DNA from: an uncultured Chthonomonadales bacterium
GTDB taxonomy: Bacteria > Armatimonadota > Chthonomonadetes > Chthonomonadales > CAJBBX01
Assembly: GCA_938005745.1 (NCBI GenBank)
Contig: CALLMM010000010.1
Span: forward strand, 1 to 64,000
DNA: 64,000 nt
Reading direction: 5' to 3'
Shown here: positions 8,782 to 16,655 of the stretch, piece after piece
Position numbering within the stretch: the stretch's first letter is position 1
Layout of the letters: each line of letters starts with the position of its first letter
Notes under the pieces: generated by a model
Databases searched by the model: none
Seen by the model: only the letters and a program-made list of their open reading frames with translations
What the model was told of the DNA's origin: nothing
Translations under genes and position numbers: made by a program

Positions 8782-9202
8782 CGCCTCGATCTCCTCGAAA
8801 CGCTCCTCCGTCAGCAGCCGCCCGTAGTGCACCAGACCGCGCTCCCCGATCCTGCCCCAGGCGTGCCAGGGATGGCGTGTGCGCCATCCGGTAACCTGCG
8901 CGGTGATGAGGGCGCGCTCCGCGCGGACAAAGGCGGCGCGTCTGGCGGCGTCCCATCCGGGCATGGCGCGCGCCAGCGTCGCCAGTCGCTCCACAATCCG
9001 CTCGGCGTAGCGTCTGCCCAGTTCGGGAGAGGAACCCTTCTCGATCGCGTCCGTCGCGCCGTACTCCGGATCGGAGCGGATCCGCCCGATATCCACCAGT
9101 CGTCCCCAGCGGCAGAAAGACGACGGGGAGCGCGGCGACCGCCTCGCGAAACTCCGCCGGAAGCATCCGCTCCCACTGAATACGCTCCTTAGACGAACGC
9201 AT
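8761..9202 (-). pseudogene. Creatininase-family gene, internally deleted and frameshifted
   Basis: Read on the minus strand, the gene starts at 9202 with MRSSKERIQWERMLPAEF and AALPVVFLPLGT, the first strand of a creatininase/Mn-amidohydrolase, where EQHGPHLP normally follows. Instead the frame becomes senseless, and a different frame takes over at about 9100: LVDIGRIRSDPEYGATDAIE, then SSPELGRRYAERIVERLATL, the usual C-terminal helices, ending at 8761. The metal-binding centre of the ~250-residue family (the EHG, D, H and E ligands) is absent. The join is near GGGGACGACTGGTGG. It is convergent with the oxidoreductase. Loss of function is almost certain unless the sequence is in error. Confidence 0.7.
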
Positions 9203-9265
9203 GCTCCTCCTCCCGAAAGGTGTTCAGACAGTCAGTTATCGAAACGGCGCTAAATAAAACAAAAA

Positions 9266-9300
9266 TTGACATGTAATAATTTGAATTATTGTGTTACAAT
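9266..9300 (+). promoter_or_regulatory. AT-rich promoter/operator region of prepilin gene
   Basis: The 9203-9408 gap carries an AT island that stands out from the GC-rich surroundings. TTGACA occurs at 9266-9271 and TACAAT at 9295-9300, but the 23-base spacing is too long for one sigma-70 promoter. Between them AATAAT-TTGA-ATTATT (9275-9290) is a perfect inverted repeat that could be an operator. The ribosome-binding site for the downstream gene is AAGGAGG at 9395-9401. No other gene is seen in this gap. Confidence 0.35.
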
Positions 9301-9408
9301 ATACCCGTGTTGTCTTCCTGAAGCGCATGCCGTACAACTGCAGATCCATCATGTGCGGGCGGCGGAGTGCAGGGCTGCGACCGCCGCTCTTCTCAAGGAG
9401 GAAACCAG

Positions 9409-10203
9409 ATGCACCCCAGAAAAGCCTTTACGCTGATCGAGCTGCTCGTAGTTATCGCCATTATCGCGATTCTCGCAGCGATTCTCTTTCCCGTCTTCGC
9501 GCAGGCGCGCGAGTCTGCGCGGAAGTCCAACTGCCTGTCGAATCTGAAGCAGATCGGCACGGCGGCGATGATGTATATTCAGGACTATGACGAACAGTTC
9601 ATGGAGGTCTACCGCTGGCATGAGAACACCTGGTGGGAGGTCTGGCCCGCCGGCGAGTATCGCAAGCCCAACTCCAACGAGGTCTACGGCTGGTACACGG
9701 CTCCCCGCGACCTGATGAACCAGTACGGCATCACCCCCAACTGGGCGTATCTGCTTGCCAGCGTCTACACCAAGAACGTGGGGATTTTTGCCTGCCCTTC
9801 CGGGTTTCCCACCAGCTGGCGACCCGCCACCAGCACCGATGATATGGGCTACGTGCTGACCAACTGGATCGCCGACCGGGGGATTGCCCCCTGGGACTCA
9901 AACTGGCGGGGATCGGCGCGCATCTCTCATATTAACCGCCCGGCGGAGACGATCCTGTTCTGGGAGCATGGCAAAGCCAACTGGGCAGTGGAGATTCATG
10001 GCTGGAACGGCTATCGAGACTGGAACCCCACCTACCCCGGACCGGAGTGGACCTGTCCCAACTGCTGGCCCGACTGGCTCCCGCAGCATGCCGGCGGACG
10101 CAACTTCACCTTCTGCGATGGTCATGCGAAGTGGGCGAAGGATGCCTCGATTGATGTCTGGCACTATCCGGAGCGGTGGGACTATCGCCTGCAGCAGAAC
10201 TGA
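9409..10203 (+). CDS. Type II/IV prepilin-like protein (DUF1559-like, H-X9-DG class)
   Basis: 264 residues. The start is the ATG at 9409, seven bases after AAGGAGG. The leader is only five residues (MHPRK), then [20 protein letters not shown], the hydrophobic pilin helix, and [20 protein letters not shown]. The residue before Phe is Ala rather than the usual Gly at the prepilin peptidase site. The globular part is rich in Trp and Tyr and ends with [20 protein letters not shown], the late DG box of this class. Such proteins are numerous in Armatimonadota and Planctomycetes and are thought to be pseudopilins or surface proteins. It is followed 14 bases later by a small membrane protein gene. 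Confidence 0.9.
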   Translation: MHPRKAFTLIELLVVIAIIAILAAILFPVFAQARESARKSNCLSNLKQIGTAAMMYIQDYDEQFMEVYRWHENTWWEVWPAGEYRKPNSNEVYGWYTAPRDLMNQYGITPNWAYLLASVYTKNVGIFACPSGFPTSWRPATSTDDMGYVLTNWIADRGIAPWDSNWRGSARISHINRPAETILFWEHGKANWAVEIHGWNGYRDWNPTYPGPEWTCPNCWPDWLPQHAGGRNFTFCDGHAKWAKDASIDVWHYPERWDYRLQQN

Positions 10204-10217
10204 TCGGGGAGGATGCC

Positions 10218-10448
10218 ATGAAACAGAATGTCCCTCCGGCGCTTACCATCCTGATACTGGCGGTCGTGCTGGCGGCGATCGGCTTCGTTGGCTACTATCT
10301 GTTCCTGACCCCGAAGGCGCGTCCTGCGGCAACGAATATGACGCCCCCTCCCGGGTTTCAGAGCAAGATGCCGCCGGGCTATACGACGCCGCCCTCCGGC
10401 GGACCGGCGGGTCGCGACGCCCGCAGTTCCGCCGGACAGCCGCGCTAG
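10218..10448 (+). CDS. Small single-pass membrane protein, Pro-rich tail
   Basis: 76 residues: a short N-terminus (MKQNVPP), one transmembrane helix (ALTILILAVVLAAIGFVGYY), then about 45 residues rich in Pro, Gly and Ser (TPPPGFQSKMPPGYTTPPSG). A GGGGAGG sequence precedes the ATG at 10218. No family was recognised. A protein of the same architecture stands next to another prepilin gene at 38367-38708, which suggests a partner role for the prepilin, for example as a membrane anchor or assembly factor (inference). Confidence 0.7.
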   Translation: MKQNVPPALTILILAVVLAAIGFVGYYLFLTPKARPAATNMTPPPGFQSKMPPGYTTPPSGGPAGRDARSSAGQPR

Positions 10449-10462
10449 CGCGTGCGTAATAT

Positions 10463-10900
10463 TCAGGAAGACTTCGCCGTGCGCCTGCCCTCGTCTGCAT
10501 CGGACGAGGGCTTTTCCTCCAGATAGACCAGATGCGCGACACAGCGGCAGTCGCTGGAGCCGAACCCCCGCACAATCACACGCGCCTGCGGCAGCGACAG
10601 CGCGCGCCGGCTCCATTCACACTCCAGACGCTCCTCCGTCGGCAGAAACTCCGCAGACTCCACCCGCGCATACTGCAGCAGATAGTCTATGTGCCACCGC
10701 AGACGCTTCTCCGGGCGAAGATGACGCTGCAGACGTCCCTTCAGTCCGCCCAGCGCGCTGCCGGTGTAGAGATACGCCCCAGCGGGAAACAGAAAGCTGC
10801 CCAGCCTGCCGACCGCGATCCGCTGCTCCGTCTCCAGACGGATGCGCAGTTGATAGACGCCGGGGGCGTCGGGGATGGAGGCAGGGTACAATGCGTTCAT
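10463..10900 (-). CDS. GIY-YIG/DUF123-like nuclease domain protein
   Basis: 145 residues from an ATG at 10900. The N-terminal part carries PDAPGVYQLRIRLETEQRIA and GAYLYTGSALGGLKGRLQRH, the G(I/V)Y...YTG core of the DUF123 branch of the GIY-YIG superfamily (COG1833-type). RWHIDYLLQYARV and the C-terminal CEWSRRAL, GFGSSDCRCVAHLVYLE also match that branch. Its in vivo role is not known; relatives were described as Uri-type endonuclease domains. It is divergent from the YjbQ gene, with only 23 bases between the start codons. A longer upstream reading (to 11167) overlaps YjbQ and lacks protein-like character, so the shorter start was chosen. Confidence 0.8.
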   Translation of the reverse strand: MNALYPASIPDAPGVYQLRIRLETEQRIAVGRLGSFLFPAGAYLYTGSALGGLKGRLQRHLRPEKRLRWHIDYLLQYARVESAEFLPTEERLECEWSRRALSLPQARVIVRGFGSSDCRCVAHLVYLEEKPSSDADEGRRTAKSS

Positions 10901-10923
10901 CTGATCTGCGGGAGTGTGAGAGA

Positions 10924-11340
10924 ATGGTCTATCAGGAAGAGCTGGTCGTCGAAACCGGCGGACATCGCGATATGCATGATCTGACCGAACGGGTCGCGCA
11001 GGCGGTTCGCCGATCCGGCGTGAAACAGGGAACGGTGACCCTGTTCGTGATCGGCAGCACCGCCGCCGTCGGAACCATCGAGTTTGAGCCGGGACTGGAG
11101 CGCGATCTGCCAGAGGTTCTGGACCGGTTGCTGCCGCCAAGCCGCGACTACGGGCATGAGCGCGCATGGCATGACGGCAACGGTCACTCCCATCTGCAGG
11201 CGACTCTGCTGGGACCGTCGCTGGTCGTGCCGGTCTGCAATGCTGGACTGCCGCTGGGGACGTGGCAACAGATCTTTCTGCTGGAGTGCGACATCAAGCC
11301 GCGCAGGCGCAGGGTTCATCTTACGGTGATGGGCGAGTAG
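10924..11340 (+). CDS. YjbQ/UPF0047 family protein
   Basis: 138 residues. The family core is clear: DMHDLTERVAQAVRRSGVKQ, TVTLFVIGSTAAVGTIEFEP, HDGNGHSHLQATLLGPSLVV and GTWQQIFLLECD. Histidines in GHSH and the Glu in EFEP line the presumed active site. YjbQ proteins have been linked to weak thiamine-phosphate synthase activity; the true role is unsettled. The start at 10924 was chosen because YjbQ proteins begin just before the first beta strand; an in-frame ATG at 10891 would overlap the divergent gene. Confidence 0.88.
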   Translation: MVYQEELVVETGGHRDMHDLTERVAQAVRRSGVKQGTVTLFVIGSTAAVGTIEFEPGLERDLPEVLDRLLPPSRDYGHERAWHDGNGHSHLQATLLGPSLVVPVCNAGLPLGTWQQIFLLECDIKPRRRRVHLTVMGE

Positions 11341-11450
11341 CGCAACTGTGCGAACCGTGCCTGGCACTATCCCGGCGCATCGCAGCGTGGAGCGATAACA
11401 CAACACTGGAGATGACGAGAAGATCAGGCAGGCGCGGATGTCGGAGGTGA

Positions 11451-11488
11451 AGCCTCTCCCTCTCCATTTGATAGAGCAGGGAGAGGCT
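11451..11488. terminator. Hairpin between convergent YjbQ and prepilin genes
   Basis: AGCCTCTCCCT at 11451-11461 is the exact inverse of AGGGAGAGGCT at 11478-11488, with a 16-base loop. It lies between two convergent genes, where a two-way terminator is expected. No U-tract follows on either strand. The rest of 11341-11502 shows no coding signal. Confidence 0.45.
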
Positions 11489-11502
11489 CCTCACAGAGAG
11501 AG

Positions 11503-12354
11503 TTATAGCCCCCGTATGGCGCGCAGATCTGTGCAGTTGCCGCCGTTATAGTCGCTCCAGTACATGCAGACGTTGGGCACCACCTCCGGATCTCCGTCTG
11601 CCAGCCGCGTCTCCTTGTATCGGAACCACTTGGCATGTCCGTCGGCGAAACCAAAGTTTAAGCCCCCGTTATGTCGCGGCCATTGCTGTTTGCGTACCCG
11701 GTCGCAGGCACTGTCGCCCGGTCCCGGCAGGGTCATGTCGCCGCGCCCAAGACCTTTGACCGTTGTGTCCGCGGAATCTCCCAGCAGAATCAGCTCCGCA
11801 GGCGCCGCCAGTGCCGCAAGAGGCTTGCCGACCAGAAGCGTGCTGCGTACTCTTGCCACGACCACGTTGTTGCCAAAATTGATCTCATAGAGAGCGCCGG
11901 GATTGATGGTATTGGCGACAGCCTGCGTCAGACCGGTGTTGTTGTTCCACTGATCGCCGGTGTTGTATCCGTATCCCCACATATGCAGTTCGCCCGTCGG
12001 GTTATCCACTCCTCCCGGCAGCAGATTAGCGCTGCAGACCTGACCGATGGTCGTCGTCGAGACGGCATAGGAGGGACAGAACAGGATCTTCAGGTTTTTG
12101 ATGTAGGGCTGCGGGTAGTACATGAATTCGCCCGGGAAGCCGAACGACCAGGAGGTGACGGTCGTCTCATCATAGTCCTGCCAGTACATCTGGTGCGCAA
12201 GCGAAAGCTGCTTGGTGTTGGAAAGGCAGGACGATTTTCGGGCGCTCTCACGCGCCTGGGCGAAGACAGGGAACAGTATCGCTGCAAGAATAGCGATAAT
12301 AGCGATTACTACAAGCAGCTCGATGAGCGTAAAACCGGTAAGTCGCTTTTGCAT
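11503..12354 (-). CDS. Type II/IV prepilin-like protein (DUF1559-like)
   Basis: 283 residues starting at the ATG at 12354, which has AAGGAG upstream. [19 protein letters not shown] gives a seven-residue leader with the canonical Gly-Phe cleavage site. [20 protein letters not shown] follows the helix, and the DG box [16 protein letters not shown] is near the C-terminus. The globular part includes two Cys-containing segments (LFCPSYA and [12 protein letters not shown]). The role is a presumed pseudopilin or surface protein. It shares the first 45 residues with the other two prepilins in the window but differs strongly afterwards. Confidence 0.9.
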   Translation of the reverse strand: MQKRLTGFTLIELLVVIAIIAILAAILFPVFAQARESARKSSCLSNTKQLSLAHQMYWQDYDETTVTSWSFGFPGEFMYYPQPYIKNLKILFCPSYAVSTTTIGQVCSANLLPGGVDNPTGELHMWGYGYNTGDQWNNNTGLTQAVANTINPGALYEINFGNNVVVARVRSTLLVGKPLAALAAPAELILLGDSADTTVKGLGRGDMTLPGPGDSACDRVRKQQWPRHNGGLNFGFADGHAKWFRYKETRLADGDPEVVPNVCMYWSDYNGGNCTDLRAIRGL

Positions 12355-12512
12355 CACGCACTCCTTTTTCTCTGGATCGTGGTAGTTTTCTGTAGACAGA
12401 AGGCGGAATACGCCAGGCGAAAGCTCTCTCAAACGAGGCGAGAGAGGAGATCGGGATTCTGTCCACATCCAATAACTATCATAATGAAGATTTTTTAAAT
12501 GGAGATTAATTG

Positions 12513-12524
12513 ACCGTTAACGGT
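12513..12524. promoter_or_regulatory. Palindrome in the divergent promoter region
   Basis: ACCGTTAACGGT is a perfect 12-base palindrome in an AT-rich stretch of the 330-base region (12355-12684) between a prepilin gene and the divergent DUF1549/1553 gene. Its position between two divergent promoters suits an operator for either. No gene is seen in the region. Confidence 0.35.
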
Positions 12525-12563
12525 TGATTAAGGTTTTCAGTTCGGGCGATGCATGGATGCGTC

Positions 12564-12592
12564 TTGCGAAAACGGTGAAAAGACCCTATAAT
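12564..12592 (+). promoter_or_regulatory. Sigma-70-type promoter of the DUF1549/DUF1553 gene
   Basis: TTGCGA at 12564-12569 and a perfect TATAAT at 12587-12592 are separated by exactly 17 bases. Transcription would start near 12599, giving a leader of about 85 bases before the ATG at 12685, which has GGAGGGG upstream. Confidence 0.65.
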
Positions 12593-12684
12593 GGCTCTAT
12601 CCGCCTGGAATTCTCTGTAACCGGGCGTCTGTACGGCACATTTATTTAGTGCCAATAAGAATTGTCTGACGGAGGGGTGCGGGT

Positions 12685-15336
12685 ATGTCTCAGCCACAGA
12701 GAGCGATCGCTGGAGCGCGTCTGCGGGCGTTCTCGCTCTTTGCTGCCTGTCTGTTGAGCGTCGCGCTGCTTCTCTCGACCTGGACGGGGGGGAGCGCGCA
12801 GGGACAGCGGAGCAAAAAGGCGCAAGCCGCCTCCGCGCCGCCGGTCGGCGGACGGCTGATCCTGATGCCCTCCGCCAGCGTCATTGACGGCAGCTACGGC
12901 TCCCAGACCCTCAGCGCGGTGGTGAACGCGCCGGACGGAAGCGCGCTCGACGTCACCCGACGCGCCACGTTCACCTCCTCCAATCCCGCCGTCGTCCGCA
13001 TCGTGAACGGAGTCGCACTTCCAGCGGGAGACGGACAGGCGCAGATCACCGCCGCCTACAACGGTCAGACCGCGCGCATGCGCGTGACGGTTCGGAATAC
13101 GCGCACCGACTCCGCCCTCAGTTTTGAAAACGACATCACCCCCATCCTGATCAAAAACGGCTGCGCCGGAGCCGCCTGTCACGGCGCGCAGCACGGGCAA
13201 GCCGGTTTCAAGCTCTCCCTCTTCGGGTATGAGCCGGACAAAGACAGAGAAGCGATCTGGGCGGCGGATGGAGGGCGGCGTATCAATCCCGGCGATCCGG
13301 CGAACAGTATGCTGCTGCTCAAGCCAACGGGCGTGATCCCGCATGTGGGCGGCAGGCGTTTTACCAAGGACTCGCCGGAGTACCGGACGCTGCTGGCATG
13401 GATCCGCGCCGGCGGTCCTCTGCATCCGCGGGGAGGCGCAAATACCGCGGGGAAGGGCGGCGGGCCGCAGCTTGCCGCAGCCGGTTCGCCCGAGAAGCCT
13501 GCACCCGGCGTGCAACTGGAGGAGATCTCGGTCTGGCCCGAAGAGCGCGTCATCACCGCGCCCAACTCCACGCATCAGATCCTGGTGACGGCGCGCTTCT
13601 CCGATGGCAGCGTCCGGGACGTGACGCCGATGGCGCGCTTCTTCTCGGATGATGAGGGGATCGCCTCGGTCAATGCGCAGGGGGTCGTTACCGCGCTGCG
13701 GCACGGCGAGGCGAACGTTATGGTGCGCTATCACGGCAAAGCCTCCGTCGCGCGCCTGATGGTGCTGACGCAGCCCCGTCCCGCCAGCTATCCGAAGGTC
13801 CCGGAAAACAACTTCATAGACCGGCATATCTTCGGCAAACTGAAGAAGATGGGCATCATCCCGGCGCCGCTCAGCACGGATGCCGAGTTCATCCGGCGCG
13901 TTTCGCTGGACATCGCGGGCGTGCTGCCGACCTCCCGGCAGGTGCGCGACTTCGTCGCCTCGAAAGACCCCGACAAGCGCGCCCGGCTCATAGACGAGCT
14001 GCTGGAGCGTCCCGAATACCAGGACGTGATGACCATACAGTGGAGCGAACTGCTGCGCGTCAACCGCCTCTTCCTGCAGGAGCCGGGCGTCCGGCAGTAT
14101 ACCGCCTATATCCGCGACAGCTTTGCGGAGAACCGCCCCTTCGATCAGTTCGTCCGCGACCTGATCGGCAGCGTCTCCTATACCCGCGAGCAGGTCGAGA
14201 AGAGCCGTGACGGACAGACCCGCGCCGAACAGGCGGTCTACCGTAAAGCCAGCGGACACTACAGCGGACCGATCAACTTCTACCGCGTGACCGCCGACCC
14301 GACCGAGCTGACCACCTCGACCAGTCAGGTCTTTCTGGGAGTGCGCCTCGACTGCGCCCGCTGCCACAACCATCCCTTTGACCGCTGGACGATGAAGGAC
14401 TTCTACGGGTTTGCCGCCTACTTTGCGGGAACCGGGTACACGCCCGGAAAGGCGCGGGATGAGTTCGCCATCTATGTGGATAAGAACGGGCAGATCGTCA
14501 ACCCGCGCACGAATCGGGTCGCTCATCCCAAGCCGTTGACGGCGGCGGAGGGGACGGCAGATACGGAGGGGCGGCGGCATAAGCTGCTGGCGGAGTGGAT
14601 CACCTCCCGCGATAACCCGTTTTTCGCGCGCGCGGTGGTCAACCGCTTCTGGAAACAGTTCTTCGGGCGGGGCATCGTGCATCCGGTGGACGACTTCCGC
14701 GCCACCAATCCCCCCGTCAATGCGCCGCTGCTCGACGCGCTGGCGCAGGAGTTCATCACCAGCAACTACGATGTCAAACATCTGATCCGCACGATCTGCA
14801 ATTCGCGCGCCTATCAGCTAAGCGATAAGACGAACCCGACCAATGAACGGGACACCAAAAACTTCTCCTACTTCTACAGCAAACGGCTGGGACCGGAGGT
14901 GCTGTTCGACGCGATCGTAACGGCGACCGGTGTGCCGGAGAGTTTCGGGGGCGCGGTGGCGCGACGAGCGACCAATCTGCCGGACAACAACACGCCCTCC
15001 TATTTCCTAGATGTTTTTGGGCGCAGCCGACGGCTTCAGGTGCAGGAGCGCAGTGAAGCGACCTCTATGTCTCAGGCGCTGCATCTGATGAACGGCGATA
15101 CCATCCACAACCGGATCAGACATCCCGAAGGGCGGGTCGCCACGCTCCTGAAGTCGCAGTTGAGTCCGAAGGAGGTGATCGAAGAGATCTTCCTCTCGAC
15201 GCTCTGCCGCCTGCCGGACGCCCGAGAGATGCAGCTTTGTCTGCGGTATATCGAGCAGTCTCCCACGCCAAAAGAGGGATATGAAGACCTGATGTGGGCG
15301 ATCCTGAACTCGCGGGAGTTCATCTTCAACCATTGA
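12685..15336 (+). CDS. Ig-like/DUF1549/DUF1553 secreted protein
   Basis: 883 residues. A signal peptide covers about 1-38 (LRAFSLFAACLLSVALLLST). A BIG2-type Ig fold follows (about 55-140), then a cytochrome-like segment with CAGAACHG at about 159-166, a second Ig-like repeat (about 275-365), DUF1549 (about 375-590, with RCHNHPFDRWT near 560) and DUF1553 (about 630-870, with LLAEWITSRDNPFFARAVVN). This is the full architecture that the truncated gene at the window start would also have had. The two Cys-x-x-His-like sites may bind haem or metal; this is not proven. The companion DUF1501 gene lies 1.3 kb downstream beyond a glycosyltransferase. Confidence 0.9.
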   Translation: MSQPQRAIAGARLRAFSLFAACLLSVALLLSTWTGGSAQGQRSKKAQAASAPPVGGRLILMPSASVIDGSYGSQTLSAVVNAPDGSALDVTRRATFTSSNPAVVRIVNGVALPAGDGQAQITAAYNGQTARMRVTVRNTRTDSALSFENDITPILIKNGCAGAACHGAQHGQAGFKLSLFGYEPDKDREAIWAADGGRRINPGDPANSMLLLKPTGVIPHVGGRRFTKDSPEYRTLLAWIRAGGPLHPRGGANTAGKGGGPQLAAAGSPEKPAPGVQLEEISVWPEERVITAPNSTHQILVTARFSDGSVRDVTPMARFFSDDEGIASVNAQGVVTALRHGEANVMVRYHGKASVARLMVLTQPRPASYPKVPENNFIDRHIFGKLKKMGIIPAPLSTDAEFIRRVSLDIAGVLPTSRQVRDFVASKDPDKRARLIDELLERPEYQDVMTIQWSELLRVNRLFLQEPGVRQYTAYIRDSFAENRPFDQFVRDLIGSVSYTREQVEKSRDGQTRAEQAVYRKASGHYSGPINFYRVTADPTELTTSTSQVFLGVRLDCARCHNHPFDRWTMKDFYGFAAYFAGTGYTPGKARDEFAIYVDKNGQIVNPRTNRVAHPKPLTAAEGTADTEGRRHKLLAEWITSRDNPFFARAVVNRFWKQFFGRGIVHPVDDFRATNPPVNAPLLDALAQEFITSNYDVKHLIRTICNSRAYQLSDKTNPTNERDTKNFSYFYSKRLGPEVLFDAIVTATGVPESFGGAVARRATNLPDNNTPSYFLDVFGRSRRLQVQERSEATSMSQALHLMNGDTIHNRIRHPEGRVATLLKSQLSPKEVIEEIFLSTLCRLPDAREMQLCLRYIEQSPTPKEGYEDLMWAILNSREFIFNH

Positions 15337-15375
15337 GACGGAAGGAACGGACGGGAACGCGGGAACGAGGGAGCT

Positions 15376-16572
15376 TTGCAGAGAGAGAGACCGGCTGAAT
15401 CTGCGCAGGCTGCGCAGAAGGGGAAGGTCGGATTCCTGTTCCATATGGGGCATGGTCACCTGACCCAGTTTCAGAATTTTCAGGAGTGTCTGCCCGCAGA
15501 ACATGCGGAGCGCGCCGAGTGGATTCCGCTCTACGGCGACTCCTCCGGCGACCTGCTGTGTCGTCTGCGCTTTCTCCCGCACGAGTGGCGCTACTCGCGG
15601 CATCAACGCTGGCACGCCATGACCGGCATTGCGCGTCACAGGCGGTGGGACGGGCTTTTCTTTGCGGCGGTCTCGTTCAAGTTTCTGCCGTTCTTTCGCC
15701 GTCATCCCTGTTATGTCTATCACGACCTCTCTCCCTCGCTGATCCGCGCGCTGGGCTACGATCCGCCGGCGGAGGGGAACCTGCTGCGAGCGATCAAAAA
15801 CCGCCTCCAGAGCAGGACCTTTCAGGCGGCGCGCGGCGTCTTTGCCATGTCGCGCTGCTCGGCGGAGGGGATCGCGCAGGACTACGGGGTGCGGCGGGAG
15901 CGGCTGCATATCTCGCATCCGGGCGCGAACCTGAAACGGTGGCACTTCGTGGATCGGCGAAACCGCCCCGCGAATCGCCCCGTGCGCCTGCTGATGGTCG
16001 GCGGATGGTTCCGGCTGAAGGGCGGAAACCTGCTGCTGGAGTGGGCGGAGCGGACGCAGGCGAAGAACTGGGAACTGGATATCGTCACCTGGCCCGGGCA
16101 GTTCCCGGACTGGGTGGATGAGATCATGGGGCATCCCGCGCAGGATGCGGTGGCAAGCCGCTCGCTGGCGCCCCGTCTGCCCAACGTGCGCATCCATGTC
16201 GGCATCCGGGCAAACACGCCGGAGAACCTGTCGCTCTATGAGCAGGCGGACATCTACTGCCATCCGACGCTGGCGGACGGGACGCCGATCGCCATTCTGG
16301 AGGCGATGGCGACCGGTCTGCCGGTTGTGGCGAGCGGTATCTCCGGCATCCCGGAGATGGTGCGCGACAACGAGACCGGGCTGCTGCATCGCGCCGGAGA
16401 CCTGCAGCAGATGGACGAACGGCTGACAATGCTGATCGAAGACGCCTCCCTGCGCCTGAAGCTGGGGTGCGCGGCGCGCCAGTCCTGTGAAGACTACTTC
16501 AATGTCGAGAGGCAGCTGCGGGAGATCTTCCGGGTGATTGACCGAGACAGGGAGGCGGCAGACGCCCGGTGA
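15376..16572 (+). CDS. Glycosyltransferase family 4-like protein
   Basis: 398 residues, cytoplasmic. The C-terminal Rossmann half holds the GT-B features: RLLMVGGWFRLKGGNLLLEW, NLSLYEQADIYCHPTLADG and the donor-binding ILEAMATGLPVVASGISGIP followed by EMVRDNETGLLH. The N-terminal half contains FLFHMGHGHLTQFQNFQE. The best start is a TTG at 15376, seven bases after a GAGGGAG; the next in-frame ATG (15445) would remove the first beta strand. It sits between the DUF1549/1553 gene and the DUF1501 gene on the same strand, so it may be co-transcribed. The acceptor is not known. Confidence 0.85.
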   Translation: MQRERPAESAQAAQKGKVGFLFHMGHGHLTQFQNFQECLPAEHAERAEWIPLYGDSSGDLLCRLRFLPHEWRYSRHQRWHAMTGIARHRRWDGLFFAAVSFKFLPFFRRHPCYVYHDLSPSLIRALGYDPPAEGNLLRAIKNRLQSRTFQAARGVFAMSRCSAEGIAQDYGVRRERLHISHPGANLKRWHFVDRRNRPANRPVRLLMVGGWFRLKGGNLLLEWAERTQAKNWELDIVTWPGQFPDWVDEIMGHPAQDAVASRSLAPRLPNVRIHVGIRANTPENLSLYEQADIYCHPTLADGTPIAILEAMATGLPVVASGISGIPEMVRDNETGLLHRAGDLQQMDERLTMLIEDASLRLKLGCAARQSCEDYFNVERQLREIFRVIDRDREAADAR

Positions 16573-16655
16573 AGGCGGCGAACCGGTGAACGACACATGC
16601 TCACATCACCGGGCAGACATTCTGAGGCGCGAAGCGCGCCGACAGGGGGAACGGG

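Noticed and set aside
10901..11167. N-terminal extension of the GIY-YIG-type gene up to 11167
   Set aside because: It overlaps the whole 5' half of yjbQ on the other strand and reads as Arg/Pro-rich shadow sequence; the domain starts right after the ATG at 10900.
12646..14781. A 711-codon minus-strand frame opposite the DUF1549/1553 gene
   Set aside because: The plus-strand frame has a signal peptide, Ig-like and DUF1549 motifs and a good promoter; the opposite frame has none.
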